Source of the DNA: Melioribacter sp051488665
Lineage (GTDB): Bacteria > Bacteroidota > Ignavibacteria > Ignavibacteriales > Melioribacteraceae
DNA length: 64,000 bases
Direction of reading: 5' to 3'
NCBI RefSeq assembly: GCF_051488665.1
Contig: NZ_JBPSEG010000003.1
Span: forward strand, 186,001-250,000
In this document: piece after piece, positions 18,090-27,900 of the stretch
Layout of the letters: each line of letters begins with the position of its first letter
Position numbering within the stretch: position 1 is the first letter of the stretch
The notes under the pieces: model-generated
Database searches by the model: none
What the model saw: the letters and a program-made list of their open reading frames with translations, nothing else
What the model was told of the DNA's origin: nothing
Position numbers and translations under genes: made by a program

Positions 18090-19814
18090 TTACTCCTTTA
18101 TATTATTTTTGATTTTCAAATCCTTTATGCGTAATTGCGGAAATTCTTTGCCGTCTTTATTAATTGTTTCAATCGTATATACAATATCCACTAAATCCCG
18201 GTCTTTATCAATATAATCCGCATAATAACCGAGATTGAATCCGATAGCGTCGAAGACTTTGTCGTTGCCGTTCTGTTTGAAAGAAGTTACGATGTGATTC
18301 ATTCCGACAATTTTCGGAGGATAAACCAGACTGACGTTTTCGCTCAAAAAGACCGGACGCATATTGCCCGGACCAAACGGAGCGAACTGGCGCAGGATTC
18401 GTAAAAATTTAGGAGATATCTCCGAAAAAGAAAGCTTGAAATCAATCGTAATTTCGGGTAGTATATCCTCTTCGTTCATCGATTTGCAGAGGATATCATT
18501 AAAGCGTTTTTTGAATTCGTCGAGTTTATCGATTTCGATTGCAAGACCCGCAGCCGCTTCGTGCCCGCCGAATTGGAGCAGAAGATCTTCGCAGCTTTGT
18601 AACGCTTCGTAAATATTAAATCCCGGAATGCTCCTCGCCGAGCCTTTGGCAATACCGTCGACCGTAGTCAGCATGATAGCGGGACGGTAAAATTTTTCAA
18701 CCAGACGCGACGCTACGATGCCGATTACGCCGGGATGCCATTCGGGATCGTGCAATACGATTCCCATGTCGGCGTTCAGGTCGATTTGTTTTTCAACAAT
18801 ACTGACGGCATGGCTGAAAGTGGCTTCGTCGATTTCTCTTCTTTTCGAATTTTCCTCTTCGAGAATTCTTGCCAGTTGACCGGCTTTGCCGGGATCGTTA
18901 GTCGTAAACAATTCGACGGCGCGATGAGCGTCGCCGAGTCGCCCGACGGCGTTGATTCTCGGCGCAATCGTAAAAACAATTTGTCCTGCTGATAAATTAC
19001 CCGGCTCCATTCTTGCCGATCGAATCAGAGCTTCGATGCCGGGTCTCGGATTTTTATTAATAATTTCGAGACCTTCCCTTACAAGGATTCGGTTTTCGTC
19101 GACAAGCGGAACAATATCCGCCGCGCTGGCAAGCGCAACCAGGTCGAGATATTTGTACGCCATTTCTTTTTTGCCGATTCTGTCGCCAATAGCGGTGGCC
19201 AATTTAAATGCAACGCCCGCGCCCGAAAGACTCTTGAACGGATAGGTGTCGCCCGGTTTCAAAGGATCGAGAACCGCATAAGCTTCGGGCAATTGTTCCT
19301 TCGGTTGGTGATGGTCGCAGACGATGGTATCGATTTTATGGGATTTGGCGTGTTCGATTTCGTCGACCGCCGTAATTCCGCAGTCGACGGAAATAATCAG
19401 ATTTACGCCCTGCTCGTTCAGATAGTCGATGCTTTGATTCGATATGCCGTAGCCTTCGGTAAGACGATTGGGAATGTAAGTCATCACGTCGGCGCCCAAT
19501 TCTTTAAGGAAGAGATACATCAAAGACGCCGAGCAGGTGCCGTCGACGTCGTAATCGCCGTAGACGCAAATTTTTTGATTGCCGGTAATCGCCTCAATAA
19601 CCCTCTGCGTGGCTTGTTGCATACCGTCCATCATAAACGGATCGTGAAGCGATTCGAGCGAGGGACGGAAATACGTTTTGGCTTCAAAAAAGTTTGTAAT
19701 TCCCCTTTGAATCAAAAGGACGGCTAAGGCATTCGAAATATTCAGGCTGTCTGCGAGCGCCAGAATCGATTTTTCATCGGGTAAATCTTTTAGTTTCCAG
19801 CGTTTAGGTTTCAT
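18090..19814 (-). CDS. recJ: Single-stranded-DNA-specific exonuclease RecJ
   Basis: A 574-residue 5'-3' ssDNA exonuclease of the DHH phosphoesterase superfamily. Motif I is YGDYDVDGTCSAS (D87, D89, D91), motif III is CDHHQP (D167, H168, H169), and the DHHA1 domain contains GGHEAAAGLAI near 420. A C-terminal OB fold follows. The ATG lies only 10 bases past the predicted 3' end of the RNase P RNA on the same strand, with no terminator and no clear Shine-Dalgarno between. It leads the recJ-yebC-ruvC-ruvA repair cluster. Confidence 0.97.
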   Translation of the reverse strand: MKPKRWKLKDLPDEKSILALADSLNISNALAVLLIQRGITNFFEAKTYFRPSLESLHDPFMMDGMQQATQRVIEAITGNQKICVYGDYDVDGTCSASLMYLFLKELGADVMTYIPNRLTEGYGISNQSIDYLNEQGVNLIISVDCGITAVDEIEHAKSHKIDTIVCDHHQPKEQLPEAYAVLDPLKPGDTYPFKSLSGAGVAFKLATAIGDRIGKKEMAYKYLDLVALASAADIVPLVDENRILVREGLEIINKNPRPGIEALIRSARMEPGNLSAGQIVFTIAPRINAVGRLGDAHRAVELFTTNDPGKAGQLARILEEENSKRREIDEATFSHAVSIVEKQIDLNADMGIVLHDPEWHPGVIGIVASRLVEKFYRPAIMLTTVDGIAKGSARSIPGFNIYEALQSCEDLLLQFGGHEAAAGLAIEIDKLDEFKKRFNDILCKSMNEEDILPEITIDFKLSFSEISPKFLRILRQFAPFGPGNMRPVFLSENVSLVYPPKIVGMNHIVTSFKQNGNDKVFDAIGFNLGYYADYIDKDRDLVDIVYTIETINKDGKEFPQLRIKDLKIKNNIKE

Positions 19815-19824
19815 ATTTTATTCA

Positions 19825-20259
19825 GAAGAGGGAACAGATGAATCGTGTCTGTAAGCCGAATTCTGTAATCCGCCTTAGGCGGACGGCAGTTATTTGTCTA
19901 GACCCGGCATTGCTGCCGGGTTCCAGCGGTCTACCCGAAGGCGCTAAAGGCGAACAACCTTTTTCCCGTAAAACGGGAAGACCTTCTGCTTGACCTTGCT
20001 CCAGGTGGGGTTTACCTTGTCCCGCCGGAGGCGGGATCCCGTAAAGGGACCTCCGGCATTACTGCCGAAGCGGTGAGCTCTTACCTCACCTTTTCACCCT
20101 TACCCCAACTAAAGTCAGGGCGGTCTGTTTTCTGTGGCACTATCCGTGTTCCGGTTTAACCGGAACCCCGGGCGTTACCCGGCACCTTGTTCTGCGGAGT
20201 TCGGACTTTCCTCCCCTTACATATCGGGGCAACTGCCCAACACGATTCATCTGCTCTTC
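19825..20259 (-). ncRNA. rnpB: RNase P RNA, bacterial type A
   Basis: Read on the minus strand, the ends pair as GCAGATGAATCGTG with CACGATTCATCTG, the P1 helix. Universally conserved blocks are present: GGAGGAAAGTCCGAACTCC (P4/CR I), AGGGTGAAAAGGTGAGGTAA-GAGCTCACC (P11-P12 region), the GGTAAACCCCACC segment, and the 3' block ACAGAATTCGGCTTA (CR V, P4 partner). Length is about 435 nt, somewhat longer than E. coli, with extended stems (for example ATCCGCC/GGCGGAT). The type A call rests on overall helix content. The exact ends are good to a few bases. Confidence 0.96.
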
Positions 20260-20273
20260 TTCTGCTCTTTTTA

Positions 20274-20301
20274 TTTATACATTACTTTTCAATTGAGACA
20301 A
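20274..20301 (-). promoter_or_regulatory. Candidate promoter of rnpB
   Basis: On the minus strand, TTGTCT (20301-20296) and TATAAA (20279-20274) are separated by 16 bases and placed 15-20 bases before the RNA 5' end, inside an AT-rich stretch. This is a reasonable housekeeping -35/-10 pair; no other arrangement is as well placed. Confidence 0.5.
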
Positions 20302-20389
20302 ATATAATAAATTTAAAGCCGCTCCGCACTACCAAAATTAAGGCTTTTCAATTACAGACAGCAGCGAAGAAAAGTTCCCGAAAGGAGAT

Positions 20390-21529
20390 TTAATTGCTCA
20401 TCAAATTGGCGAGAAAACGCATGTTTTTGGAGCTCGAATTCGATATAATGATTTTTATTACCGCCGTCAAAGGCACCGAGAGGAACATTCCCACTATCCC
20501 CCAGATATATCCCCAGAGCATAAGAGAAATCAAAATTACGAGAGGATTTAATCCCAAACGGTCGCCGAAGACCATCGGCTCGACAATATTGCCCAATATG
20601 TTTTGCACTAAAATTAACGTTGCAGTTACAAGTATCATATAACCGAAAGATTCGAATTGTATAAGCGTCATTAATGCCGGCAATATTACCGCTATTATCG
20701 AACCGATATTGGGAATAAAATTCAAAAGAAACGCAAGCGTCGCCCATACGACATAAAACTCCACTCCGTAAAGCCACAATACAAGTCCCACAAGCACACC
20801 GAGCGTCAGACTGATGAGAAATTTCGTGATAATATATTTTTGCACCTGGCTTGTAATATCTTTGAAAGTTTTTTTCAATTTCATTTCTCTCTGAATTGTC
20901 ATAGTGGCAAGCTGGTCGTCTAACGATTTTGTCTGCAATCCCTCTTTGATACTTTTTTCTTTCAATTCTTTTTTGAGCTTTTTGACGGTCGACTTGACGT
21001 TTTTTTCGACGTACCGGATTCTAATTGCTTCGAATATTTTTTCGTGACCGCTGCTGATGAAAATGAAAAAGAAGAGTATGAGAAAAAGACTCACAAATAT
21101 ATCGAGAGTCGACGAGAAGAGTCCGCCTACAATCGAGCCGTAATTAATGTTTTGAATCGTCTTCAGAAATTCGCGCATCATCGTGTCGTTCATTCCGATC
21201 GAATGCATCCCTTCCTGAAACAGACGAACTATCTTTTCCTGATAAACAGGCAAAGCTTCGCCGAAACGAACAAAACGTCCGACAATTATCTGCACTACTC
21301 CGCCAAAGAGCGCGAGGGTAATTATTATATTCAGCAATATTGTAACGGCAAGAGGAATCTTCTTTTGTTTAAGAAATCCGTTAAGAGGCTCGAATACGAA
21401 ATAAAGGAAATATGAAATGACAAACGGAATGAAGATATGGCGCAGTTCTTTGAGCACCATAAATATTACGACAAGACCCACTACGGATATAAAAAAGGTA
21501 ACTGCCGGATCGACGTTTTTTTTCTTCAT
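20390..21529 (-). CDS. AI-2E/PerM family transporter
   Basis: 379 residues from the ATG at 21529 (MKKKNVDPAVTFFIS); an ATG five codons upstream (21544) is possible. About eight hydrophobic spans flank a long charged helical section (about 165-230, KKLKKELKEKSIKEG). The C-terminal half has the family segments NFIPNIGSIIAVILPAL and GLNPLVILISLMLWGYIWGIVGMFLSVPL. The AI-2E transporter (UPF0118/PerM) family includes exporters of autoinducer-2 and Na+/H+ antiporter-like proteins, so the substrate is uncertain. Monocistronic, 130 bases upstream of rnpB on the same strand. Confidence 0.88.
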   Translation of the reverse strand: MKKKNVDPAVTFFISVVGLVVIFMVLKELRHIFIPFVISYFLYFVFEPLNGFLKQKKIPLAVTILLNIIITLALFGGVVQIIVGRFVRFGEALPVYQEKIVRLFQEGMHSIGMNDTMMREFLKTIQNINYGSIVGGLFSSTLDIFVSLFLILFFFIFISSGHEKIFEAIRIRYVEKNVKSTVKKLKKELKEKSIKEGLQTKSLDDQLATMTIQREMKLKKTFKDITSQVQKYIITKFLISLTLGVLVGLVLWLYGVEFYVVWATLAFLLNFIPNIGSIIAVILPALMTLIQFESFGYMILVTATLILVQNILGNIVEPMVFGDRLGLNPLVILISLMLWGYIWGIVGMFLSVPLTAVIKIIISNSSSKNMRFLANLMSN

Positions 21530-21771
21530 ACCTGCCCTTATCAACTGCCAAAATATAATGAATTCTTCTTTAACTAAACGAACGGTGTGACCTGATTAAC
21601 AAAAATTTTATGACGAATTTTTGCACTGACAAATAAAAAATAATTTATTATCGTTATGCACAAAGTTGAATTTATAGTGAGAAAAATTGTTACCCTTATG
21701 AAAATAAGCTAATCCCAAAGTCATATCTTACGATAATAAATCAGAAATTAATTTTATCCGGTGGAGGTTTT

Positions 21772-22491
21772 ATGGAACACCTGGACTTAAACATATTCAT
21801 TACATCCGCAGACGACGCCGAACTGGCGGAATATAAATTGCTGGCAGCTCTTAAAAATTATAAAGAAGAATTTCACAAATACAGGCTCTATCCGTTCTTC
21901 GGCGAAATTGTGGAAGTGAGCAACCAGCTGCATCAGTTAATCAACAGCAAAGAAGAATTCAACAAACTCCGTTCGAAAAAGATTACAGGCATCGATCTGG
22001 AAAATCAGCAGTTGATTTACGAATACACGGAAGAAAATCTTAGCGAGGAAAAGATATCGCGGGTATTTTCGTTTATCGAGTGGGCTCTTCCTAAAATAAA
22101 AGAAACGCTCGAGGAAGGAGCAGCCGTTTACGACTTTGTTGAAAATAATATAGAAATCAAAGAAATCGGACTTCTCCCGATTTACAAAGACGAGGGTTAT
22201 TTTTTCGTAAGGGACAATCAGGAACGGATGCTCTATATTTATAAATTTTCGATGGCAAAAGTCGTCAATTCAAATGTGCCGTTCCAGTCGCTTAAAACAA
22301 ATTTTTTGGAAGCTTTCAAAGAAGAAGCGACGGTAGTGCCGCCGGAAGCAATCAAACTCGAACTGATCAAGAAGTATCCCGACCTGCCTAATCCGGCGAC
22401 TTACAATCTGGACACGGACGTGGACTTTCCGTTCAACGAAACCGTTCTGCCCGTGGCAAAACGGAAATTTATCCGTTTCCTTGCCGCTTAG
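21772..22491 (+). CDS. Conserved-looking protein of unknown function
   Basis: 239 residues with a strong ribosome-binding site (GGTGGAGG, 6 bases before ATG). The sequence is hydrophilic with no signal peptide or membrane span. It is rich in Glu/Lys and mostly helical at the N-terminus (residues 1-100), with a beta-rich centre (LLPIYKDEGYFFVRDNQE, about 141-158) and a proline-containing tail. No motif was recognised. A 242-base AT-rich leader precedes it. Its last 23 bases overlap the end of the convergent radical SAM gene, so neither gene has a separate terminator. Normal codon use suggests a real gene; no function is proposed. Confidence 0.8.
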   Translation: MEHLDLNIFITSADDAELAEYKLLAALKNYKEEFHKYRLYPFFGEIVEVSNQLHQLINSKEEFNKLRSKKITGIDLENQQLIYEYTEENLSEEKISRVFSFIEWALPKIKETLEEGAAVYDFVENNIEIKEIGLLPIYKDEGYFFVRDNQERMLYIYKFSMAKVVNSNVPFQSLKTNFLEAFKEEATVVPPEAIKLELIKKYPDLPNPATYNLDTDVDFPFNETVLPVAKRKFIRFLAA

Positions 22492-23692
22492 GCACGGAGC
22501 GGAGAAACATTCCGAATTGCTTTTGTTCCTCGAGGCGGCACGACCAAACAAGGTCTCCGTCCCAAACCGTAATATCGGGGCAGCCGTCGCACATGCTCTG
22601 ACGTCCGTCCTGCATAAAATCGACCGGTTGAATGAACAGAATCGTCTGCATGTGTACTTTGCGGAAAATATTCAACGGATTCTTGAGATAATTGGCAAAA
22701 GCTTTCCGGACTCCTCTGTCGAAAAGAAAACTTATCAGCATTGTCGAGCGTCCCATCGACGCCAGTCCCGGCGACGCGTACGAAAGATACGTTCCTTTTA
22801 GAAGATGATGGAATGTCATCACCATTTCCATAAACTTAGCGCCGGCATAGCCGTAAATTTTCCCTTTCGAGCCGAAGCGTTCGGTTAACAGCCATTTGAA
22901 AGAATCGACTTTTTCGGTTCCGTTGAGATATGCAGAAGGACTGAAGTCGGGATAGATTTTCCTCGCCTCGGCGACCATATCGGTCGAAAGGATATCGACC
23001 TTGCGTTCGTTGTCCGAATGATATGCGATTGCCTGCCAGTCGATTTTTTGTCCGCCGGCGTACCAATCGAACGGCAAATTCGGAACTACGTGCCTGAAGG
23101 CGATAAAAACCATTGTGTGTACTATGTCGATATTTTCTTCCGCCCATTTAATCATTTCGGGCAGATATTGAAGCGTGTCCTCGTAAACAGTCGAATTGAA
23201 CGAGCAGGCAATTCCGCCCTCGTCGGCTAACATACGCGCATATTCGTATCTCAATTCGTTCAGTTCAATTTCATTTTTTCCTTTCCATTTTCCGCCTCTG
23301 CCCTGTTTGCTGTCCACGTGAAAAGTAAATCCGAAAACGCCGGCTTTTTTCAAATCCTTTAATAAAGATTTATCGAGCGCCGCGCCGTTTGTATTGAGTA
23401 TCGGTTTCAAACCTCTCTTTTTTATTTCGGCTACGATTTCCACAATTTGAGGATGTAGCAGCGGGTCGCCTCCTGCGATCGAAATGCAATCCGAATTTCT
23501 TTTCGACTGGAATACGTCGAGCTCGCGTTTAATTTCGTCGAGCGTTTTGTGAGAATCTTTTTCGTTCTCGCGGTAACAACCGTCGCACGCAAGATTGCAT
23601 ATTGCAGTCGGTTCGAGCCAAGATATTGCGTTGTCCGCCAGATTCCACGGCAGCCGGTATAATTCCCTGTGATTTACTTCCTGACCGTTCAT
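22469..23692 (-). CDS. Radical SAM protein with extra C-terminal cysteines
   Basis: 407 residues. The radical SAM 4Fe-4S site CNLACDGC gives C32-x3-C36-x2-C39, followed by the GGDPLLHP S-adenosylmethionine-binding motif (about 73-80) and the ILNTNGAAL strand. Near the C-terminus, MCDGCPDITVWDGDLVWSC provides at least three more cysteines that may ligate an auxiliary cluster, as in SPASM-type enzymes. Substrate unknown: SPASM-like proteins modify peptides, sugars or lipids, and no precursor peptide is obvious beside it. Monocistronic, convergent with and overlapping the unknown gene at 21772. Confidence 0.85.
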   Translation of the reverse strand: MNGQEVNHRELYRLPWNLADNAISWLEPTAICNLACDGCYRENEKDSHKTLDEIKRELDVFQSKRNSDCISIAGGDPLLHPQIVEIVAEIKKRGLKPILNTNGAALDKSLLKDLKKAGVFGFTFHVDSKQGRGGKWKGKNEIELNELRYEYARMLADEGGIACSFNSTVYEDTLQYLPEMIKWAEENIDIVHTMVFIAFRHVVPNLPFDWYAGGQKIDWQAIAYHSDNERKVDILSTDMVAEARKIYPDFSPSAYLNGTEKVDSFKWLLTERFGSKGKIYGYAGAKFMEMVMTFHHLLKGTYLSYASPGLASMGRSTMLISFLFDRGVRKAFANYLKNPLNIFRKVHMQTILFIQPVDFMQDGRQSMCDGCPDITVWDGDLVWSCRLEEQKQFGMFLRSVPKRQGNG

Positions 23693-23806
23693 TTTACCCC
23701 CGCTATTTATTTAACAATGTTTATCTTCTCCTTACCGTAAAATCGTAAAAGAACCTATAAGAACGGCGCTATTGCGAGTTAATAAATAAATCTACGATAA
23801 ATAATT

Positions 23807-24517
23807 TTATAACGAACCGTACTTAGCCTGCGCAAAAGAATTCGAATGAATTTTTGAGACGGATTCGTAATCCAAAAATTTAACTCTTTCTTTTATATCT
23901 TTGAAAGCCGAGTATCCGATTTTCGCTTCGAATTCTTTTTTCCTTTCATTTGCCGCAACTATATAAAACCCGGCATTGAAATCCTGAAGATCCGTGAATT
24001 TTAGTAAAGAGTTTTGAATATCGGTCGAGTGTTCCACTTCGAAAAAGGAATGCGGAAGTTTTCTGGAATTAAACCAAATAACGTCGACAGTTCCGGCTCT
24101 TCTGACAATTTCGGGATAAGAGAAATTTAATATTCTGTCGTACGCCGCAATGTCGCCCAGTTTTGTATTTAAGAACTTTTTATTTTTATCCTGCGGAGGG
24201 ATGTATGTTTTGAAGCCTTTTAAATTTCCTATTTCGAGCAGCAGTCCCTGGTAGTACGAATGATTAAAGTCGGCGTTTCGCGACGGCGATTTTTCCAGCT
24301 TGAATTTGTTTAATATCTCCGCCTTAGATTCATTTAAAGCCCACAATCCCGGTTTTATCTTAAAAAAGAATCTGCCGTCCTGAACAATTCTGCGTATCGA
24401 CGCATATGGAGTTTTAGTAGCCCAATTCGAGACGTCAACGTTTTGATAGAGGAAACCCAGAGTGGCATAGCCGCCGTTCTTTCTCATTACTTCAATTACT
24501 TGTTCGTACTGCTTCAT
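23807..24517 (-). CDS. HARE-HTH domain protein with a PD-(D/E)XK-like region
   Basis: 236 residues from the ATG at 24517 (MKQYEQVIEVMRKNGGYATL). A longer frame to 24592 adds 25 residues with no domain support. The N-terminal ~62 residues (VIEVMRKNGGYATLGFLYQ ... KTPYASIRRIVQ ... FFKIKPGLWAL) resemble HARE-HTH winged-helix domains, which are often fused to restriction enzymes and RNA polymerase delta. The C-terminal half has TVDVIWF (D145) and FFEVEHSTDI (E160, E162), arranged like a restriction-endonuclease core in which the usual lysine is replaced (E-x-E). It lies next to a type IIG restriction-methyltransferase, so a nuclease or accessory specificity role in that island is inferred. Confidence 0.65.
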   Translation of the reverse strand: MKQYEQVIEVMRKNGGYATLGFLYQNVDVSNWATKTPYASIRRIVQDGRFFFKIKPGLWALNESKAEILNKFKLEKSPSRNADFNHSYYQGLLLEIGNLKGFKTYIPPQDKNKKFLNTKLGDIAAYDRILNFSYPEIVRRAGTVDVIWFNSRKLPHSFFEVEHSTDIQNSLLKFTDLQDFNAGFYIVAANERKKEFEAKIGYSAFKDIKERVKFLDYESVSKIHSNSFAQAKYGSL

Positions 24518-24631
24518 GACTTTCCGTTTTTGGGAATAAGAAAAAATGCGTACGACCGGACACGGAGCGGTTAGTTTATTTACTTTTTTCAATCACGCCC
24601 TGAGTCCGGTTATAAGTTTATTTAATTCGAG

Positions 24632-24823
24632 CTATTTGGTTTTGCCCGTCCAGAATTTGGTTCCGAGCGCCGCTCCGGCAAAAAATCCGAAGACCAAACT
24701 GCTCAAATCGTCCAGCCATTCCGTATTCGAAAAATGATTTGCAATCAAAAGCAACGCGGAAACCGCTCCGAGCGTTATCCCGAATATTCTTGAATGAGTT
24801 ATTTTTAAAAGTTTGTTATACAT
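24632..24823 (-). CDS. Small membrane protein, unknown
   Basis: 63 residues with two probable membrane spans (FGITLGAVSALLLIANHF, about 14-31, and LSSLVFGFFAGAALGTKF, about 41-58) and a basic C-terminus. The start has only a weak ribosome-binding site. It sits between the HARE-HTH nuclease-like gene and the restriction-methyltransferase gene, all on the minus strand, and fills the gap with normal codon use. Real by composition and hydropathy; function unknown. Confidence 0.55.
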   Translation of the reverse strand: MYNKLLKITHSRIFGITLGAVSALLLIANHFSNTEWLDDLSSLVFGFFAGAALGTKFWTGKTK

Positions 24824-24956
24824 CCCGTTTTGCCGTAACCGGATTTATTATTTGTATCGAATAAAACGCCCTTTAATTTTGCCTTCTCTTATTGAAGTCA
24901 AACATAAAATATATTTTAATGTCAATCAAGCCGAGGCGAAAGATTAGTAATACGCG

Positions 24957-27900
24957 TTAAATTATTTTCTCCTTCTTTTCTATATCGGTATAAATTTTGT
25001 CTATTTCTTTTTGTAATTTGATAGTACGGCTCAATGCAGTGACAATACGGCAGTAACGCGGGGCGTCGTCCATTATTCTGCCTTTTCTGTCTTTCAGATA
25101 TTTACTCAAAACCTGGTAGCCTCCTATCTGGTAATTCCAGACTTCCGGATTGACGCCCTCGAAATATTTTTCGTCGTTTATATAAATACGTTGTTCTTCC
25201 TCTTTGTAAATAACCTTTTCGATTTTATCGTTTGATCCGCTTCCCTGATATTTAGCTATCGGTTTATCCAACGTTTTGCTTTTTAAGAGATGTAAATCGG
25301 CGAGCTCGTTGCCTAATTTTGACATCGATTTAAATAACTTATATTCCGTAGTAAAGGGCACGCGCGGGAAATCAACTTTAAGAAATTCGGAGTATGTCTC
25401 TCTGTAAATATTGCTGTAGAAAACGGCGTAGACGTAATAAATGATTTCTTCCGGCGACGGTTTACGTTTGTATGCTGACTTTAGAAGGTTAAATATATCA
25501 TCAGGAATATTGGGTTCTCTTTCGGTTTGGCGCTGGTTGAACAGGTCTTTTTTGTTTTTGTCTGGATAAAGATATAAAGGGAAAAGCAGTTCACCACCAC
25601 GATAGTATAGATTAAAATCAATAATATTTTCAGAGATAAAAACAAGATTCCATAAATGTTCCGATCCAACAACTTGCCCTGCTCTGCCAATTGTCAAACC
25701 AATATTCTCTTCCAGCATGTGGCGCATGATTGATACTTGTGGGCTACTGTAAAAACCACGTGAATTACCAGTATAATATGTATATCTGATGTCGAACGGT
25801 CTATATGTTACTTTCTTAATTAGTTCACGTGAAGGTCCTGATTTTCTTATATCATTCTGTGCATTTTTTACTTTCCAGTCTCTACTATCTTTTCCTAAAC
25901 CATATGATTGTCTTGCAATTTCAATATCTAAACGGATAAAATTGTTAATCCTTGTCCATATTTCATGCTCATCGAAAGCAATAGTCATTGAATCTCTGCC
26001 ACTTACAAAACCTACAGTGTTTTGTTTAAATATTTCATTAATTCTCTTCCATTCCAGATATTGCTGAATATGTGAAGTGTTTCGGGGAATAAAAAAATAC
26101 CACGGTGAAGCAGGTTTGATTTCATTATAATTTTTTGCAGTAAAATCGTTTTTATCCAGCCAGTCATATTTCTTTTCCCGTAGTCCATACAGGTTGGCAT
26201 GAAAAACCTTTGTCTTGCCCGGCTTCTTGTTTTTTATGAAAAGGGCAATCGCCACGCCCTGGCGAATATCGAATACGTTTTCGTCTTTTCCGCCGTCTGG
26301 CGCGGTTTCCTTTTTCAGGCTGTTTCCGTGCAGGTCGAGTATGTAAATCTCATCAAAAGTTTTCATCAAACTCTGGCGCATGCCGCGGAAAGTCGGGTTG
26401 TCCAGATAACTGTGGTTTGTAATCATCCCTACGATTCCATGACCCGACGTCTGGATTTTCCACTGCGCAAAGCGCAGAAATTTCACATAATCATCCTGTA
26501 GCCACAATTTTTTCTCGCCCAGAGGCTGACCGTCGACTTTATAGTAGCTTTGCGCTCCGTTAATATCTTCTTTGAGAAGGCGTTCAGTCCATTCGTTTAT
26601 ATTGGATGAAATACCGCTGTAAGGGGGATTGCCCAGAATAACGAGAACAGGCTGTTCTTTTTTTATTTTTCCCGCCAGATGACTTTCTTCGCTTAATGAC
26701 GATATCCCCGGGATTTCGGTTTGACTGATTTCTTCCATTTCAAGAGTGTTCGTCAAGTACAGCTTGAAGCGCTCGTCGTCTTTCATTTTGTAACCCAGTT
26801 CTTCGAATATCAAACCGATTTTCAAATGACCGATTGCATAGGGAGCCATCATTAATTCAAAAGCGTGATAATTGCTTAAAATGTGTTTTTGAATCCATGC
26901 ATGCAAGCCGCCTTTTCCGTATTTGCTCTTAAATTCTTCCGCTGCGAGTTTGATGGCTTCGGCGGGAAAAGTTAAAGTGCCGCCCGCCGGATCGAGCAGT
27001 TTTACTTCTTCGCTGGCAAGTCCGTCGTTTAGTTGAAACCTGCTTTTTAGAATCGAGTGGACTGCGCGTACAATATAGTTTACAACCGGTTCGGGCGTAT
27101 AATAAACTCCCCGGCGTTCTCTTACTTCGGGATCGTAAGTAGCCAGGAAAGTTTCATAAAAATGTATAAGCGGATCCTTGCCTTTGCCGTGATATTCTCT
27201 CAAAATTTTGTATACGTCGGCAACGTTAAGAATTTCAGAAATATCGTCAACTATTATTTCGAGCGATTTTGGCGGGTCTTCAAGCGAGATAAAACGGAAG
27301 ACGTCCCGGAGTATTCCTATTGTATGCGGAATATAATCAAATGCAAGTTTGCGGTTAAATTCATCCGAGGCTCTCGTTCTTGCCGCAAAAAGACCGTATG
27401 TAATAGTTTGCGCGTATAAATCAGCAAATTGTTTTTCCGTTAAAGACGCTATCAGATATTTTTTAAAAGCTTCATAAAAACCCGCAATATTATTATGCTC
27501 TTTTTTTCCCTTCTCTGCGCCTGATTCCTCCATTTCCAAGGAAATAATTTCATCTCTCAGAAAACGGGTGCGCTTTGCTAATTCCACAGCAAGAGTTTGC
27601 GCTGATTGAACTTTAGGCAAAGAATAAGAAAAGAATAATTCGAATAGTTCTTCAAAATCTTTTACCTGTTCAACCGGCGGAGCCGTTTTAAGTTTTTTTG
27701 CAATTACAGGACGGCCTATCATAGCTTGCTTAATGCGTTCGCCGTCCCTGTATAATCTAAACTCGTAAAAATTTGTCAATATTACGTTGGGAAACGTAGA
27801 AAGATATCGCCTCAGTTGTTCAGTATCCTCAATGTAATCAAGATTTGTAACCGAAGGCTCTTTGGCTTCAATGTAACCGGTAATATGATTTTTACCGTCC

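Noticed and set aside
21656..21712. 18-codon ORF in the leader of the gene at 21772
   Set aside because: No ribosome-binding site, no recognisable composition and very short. Likely chance in an AT-rich leader.
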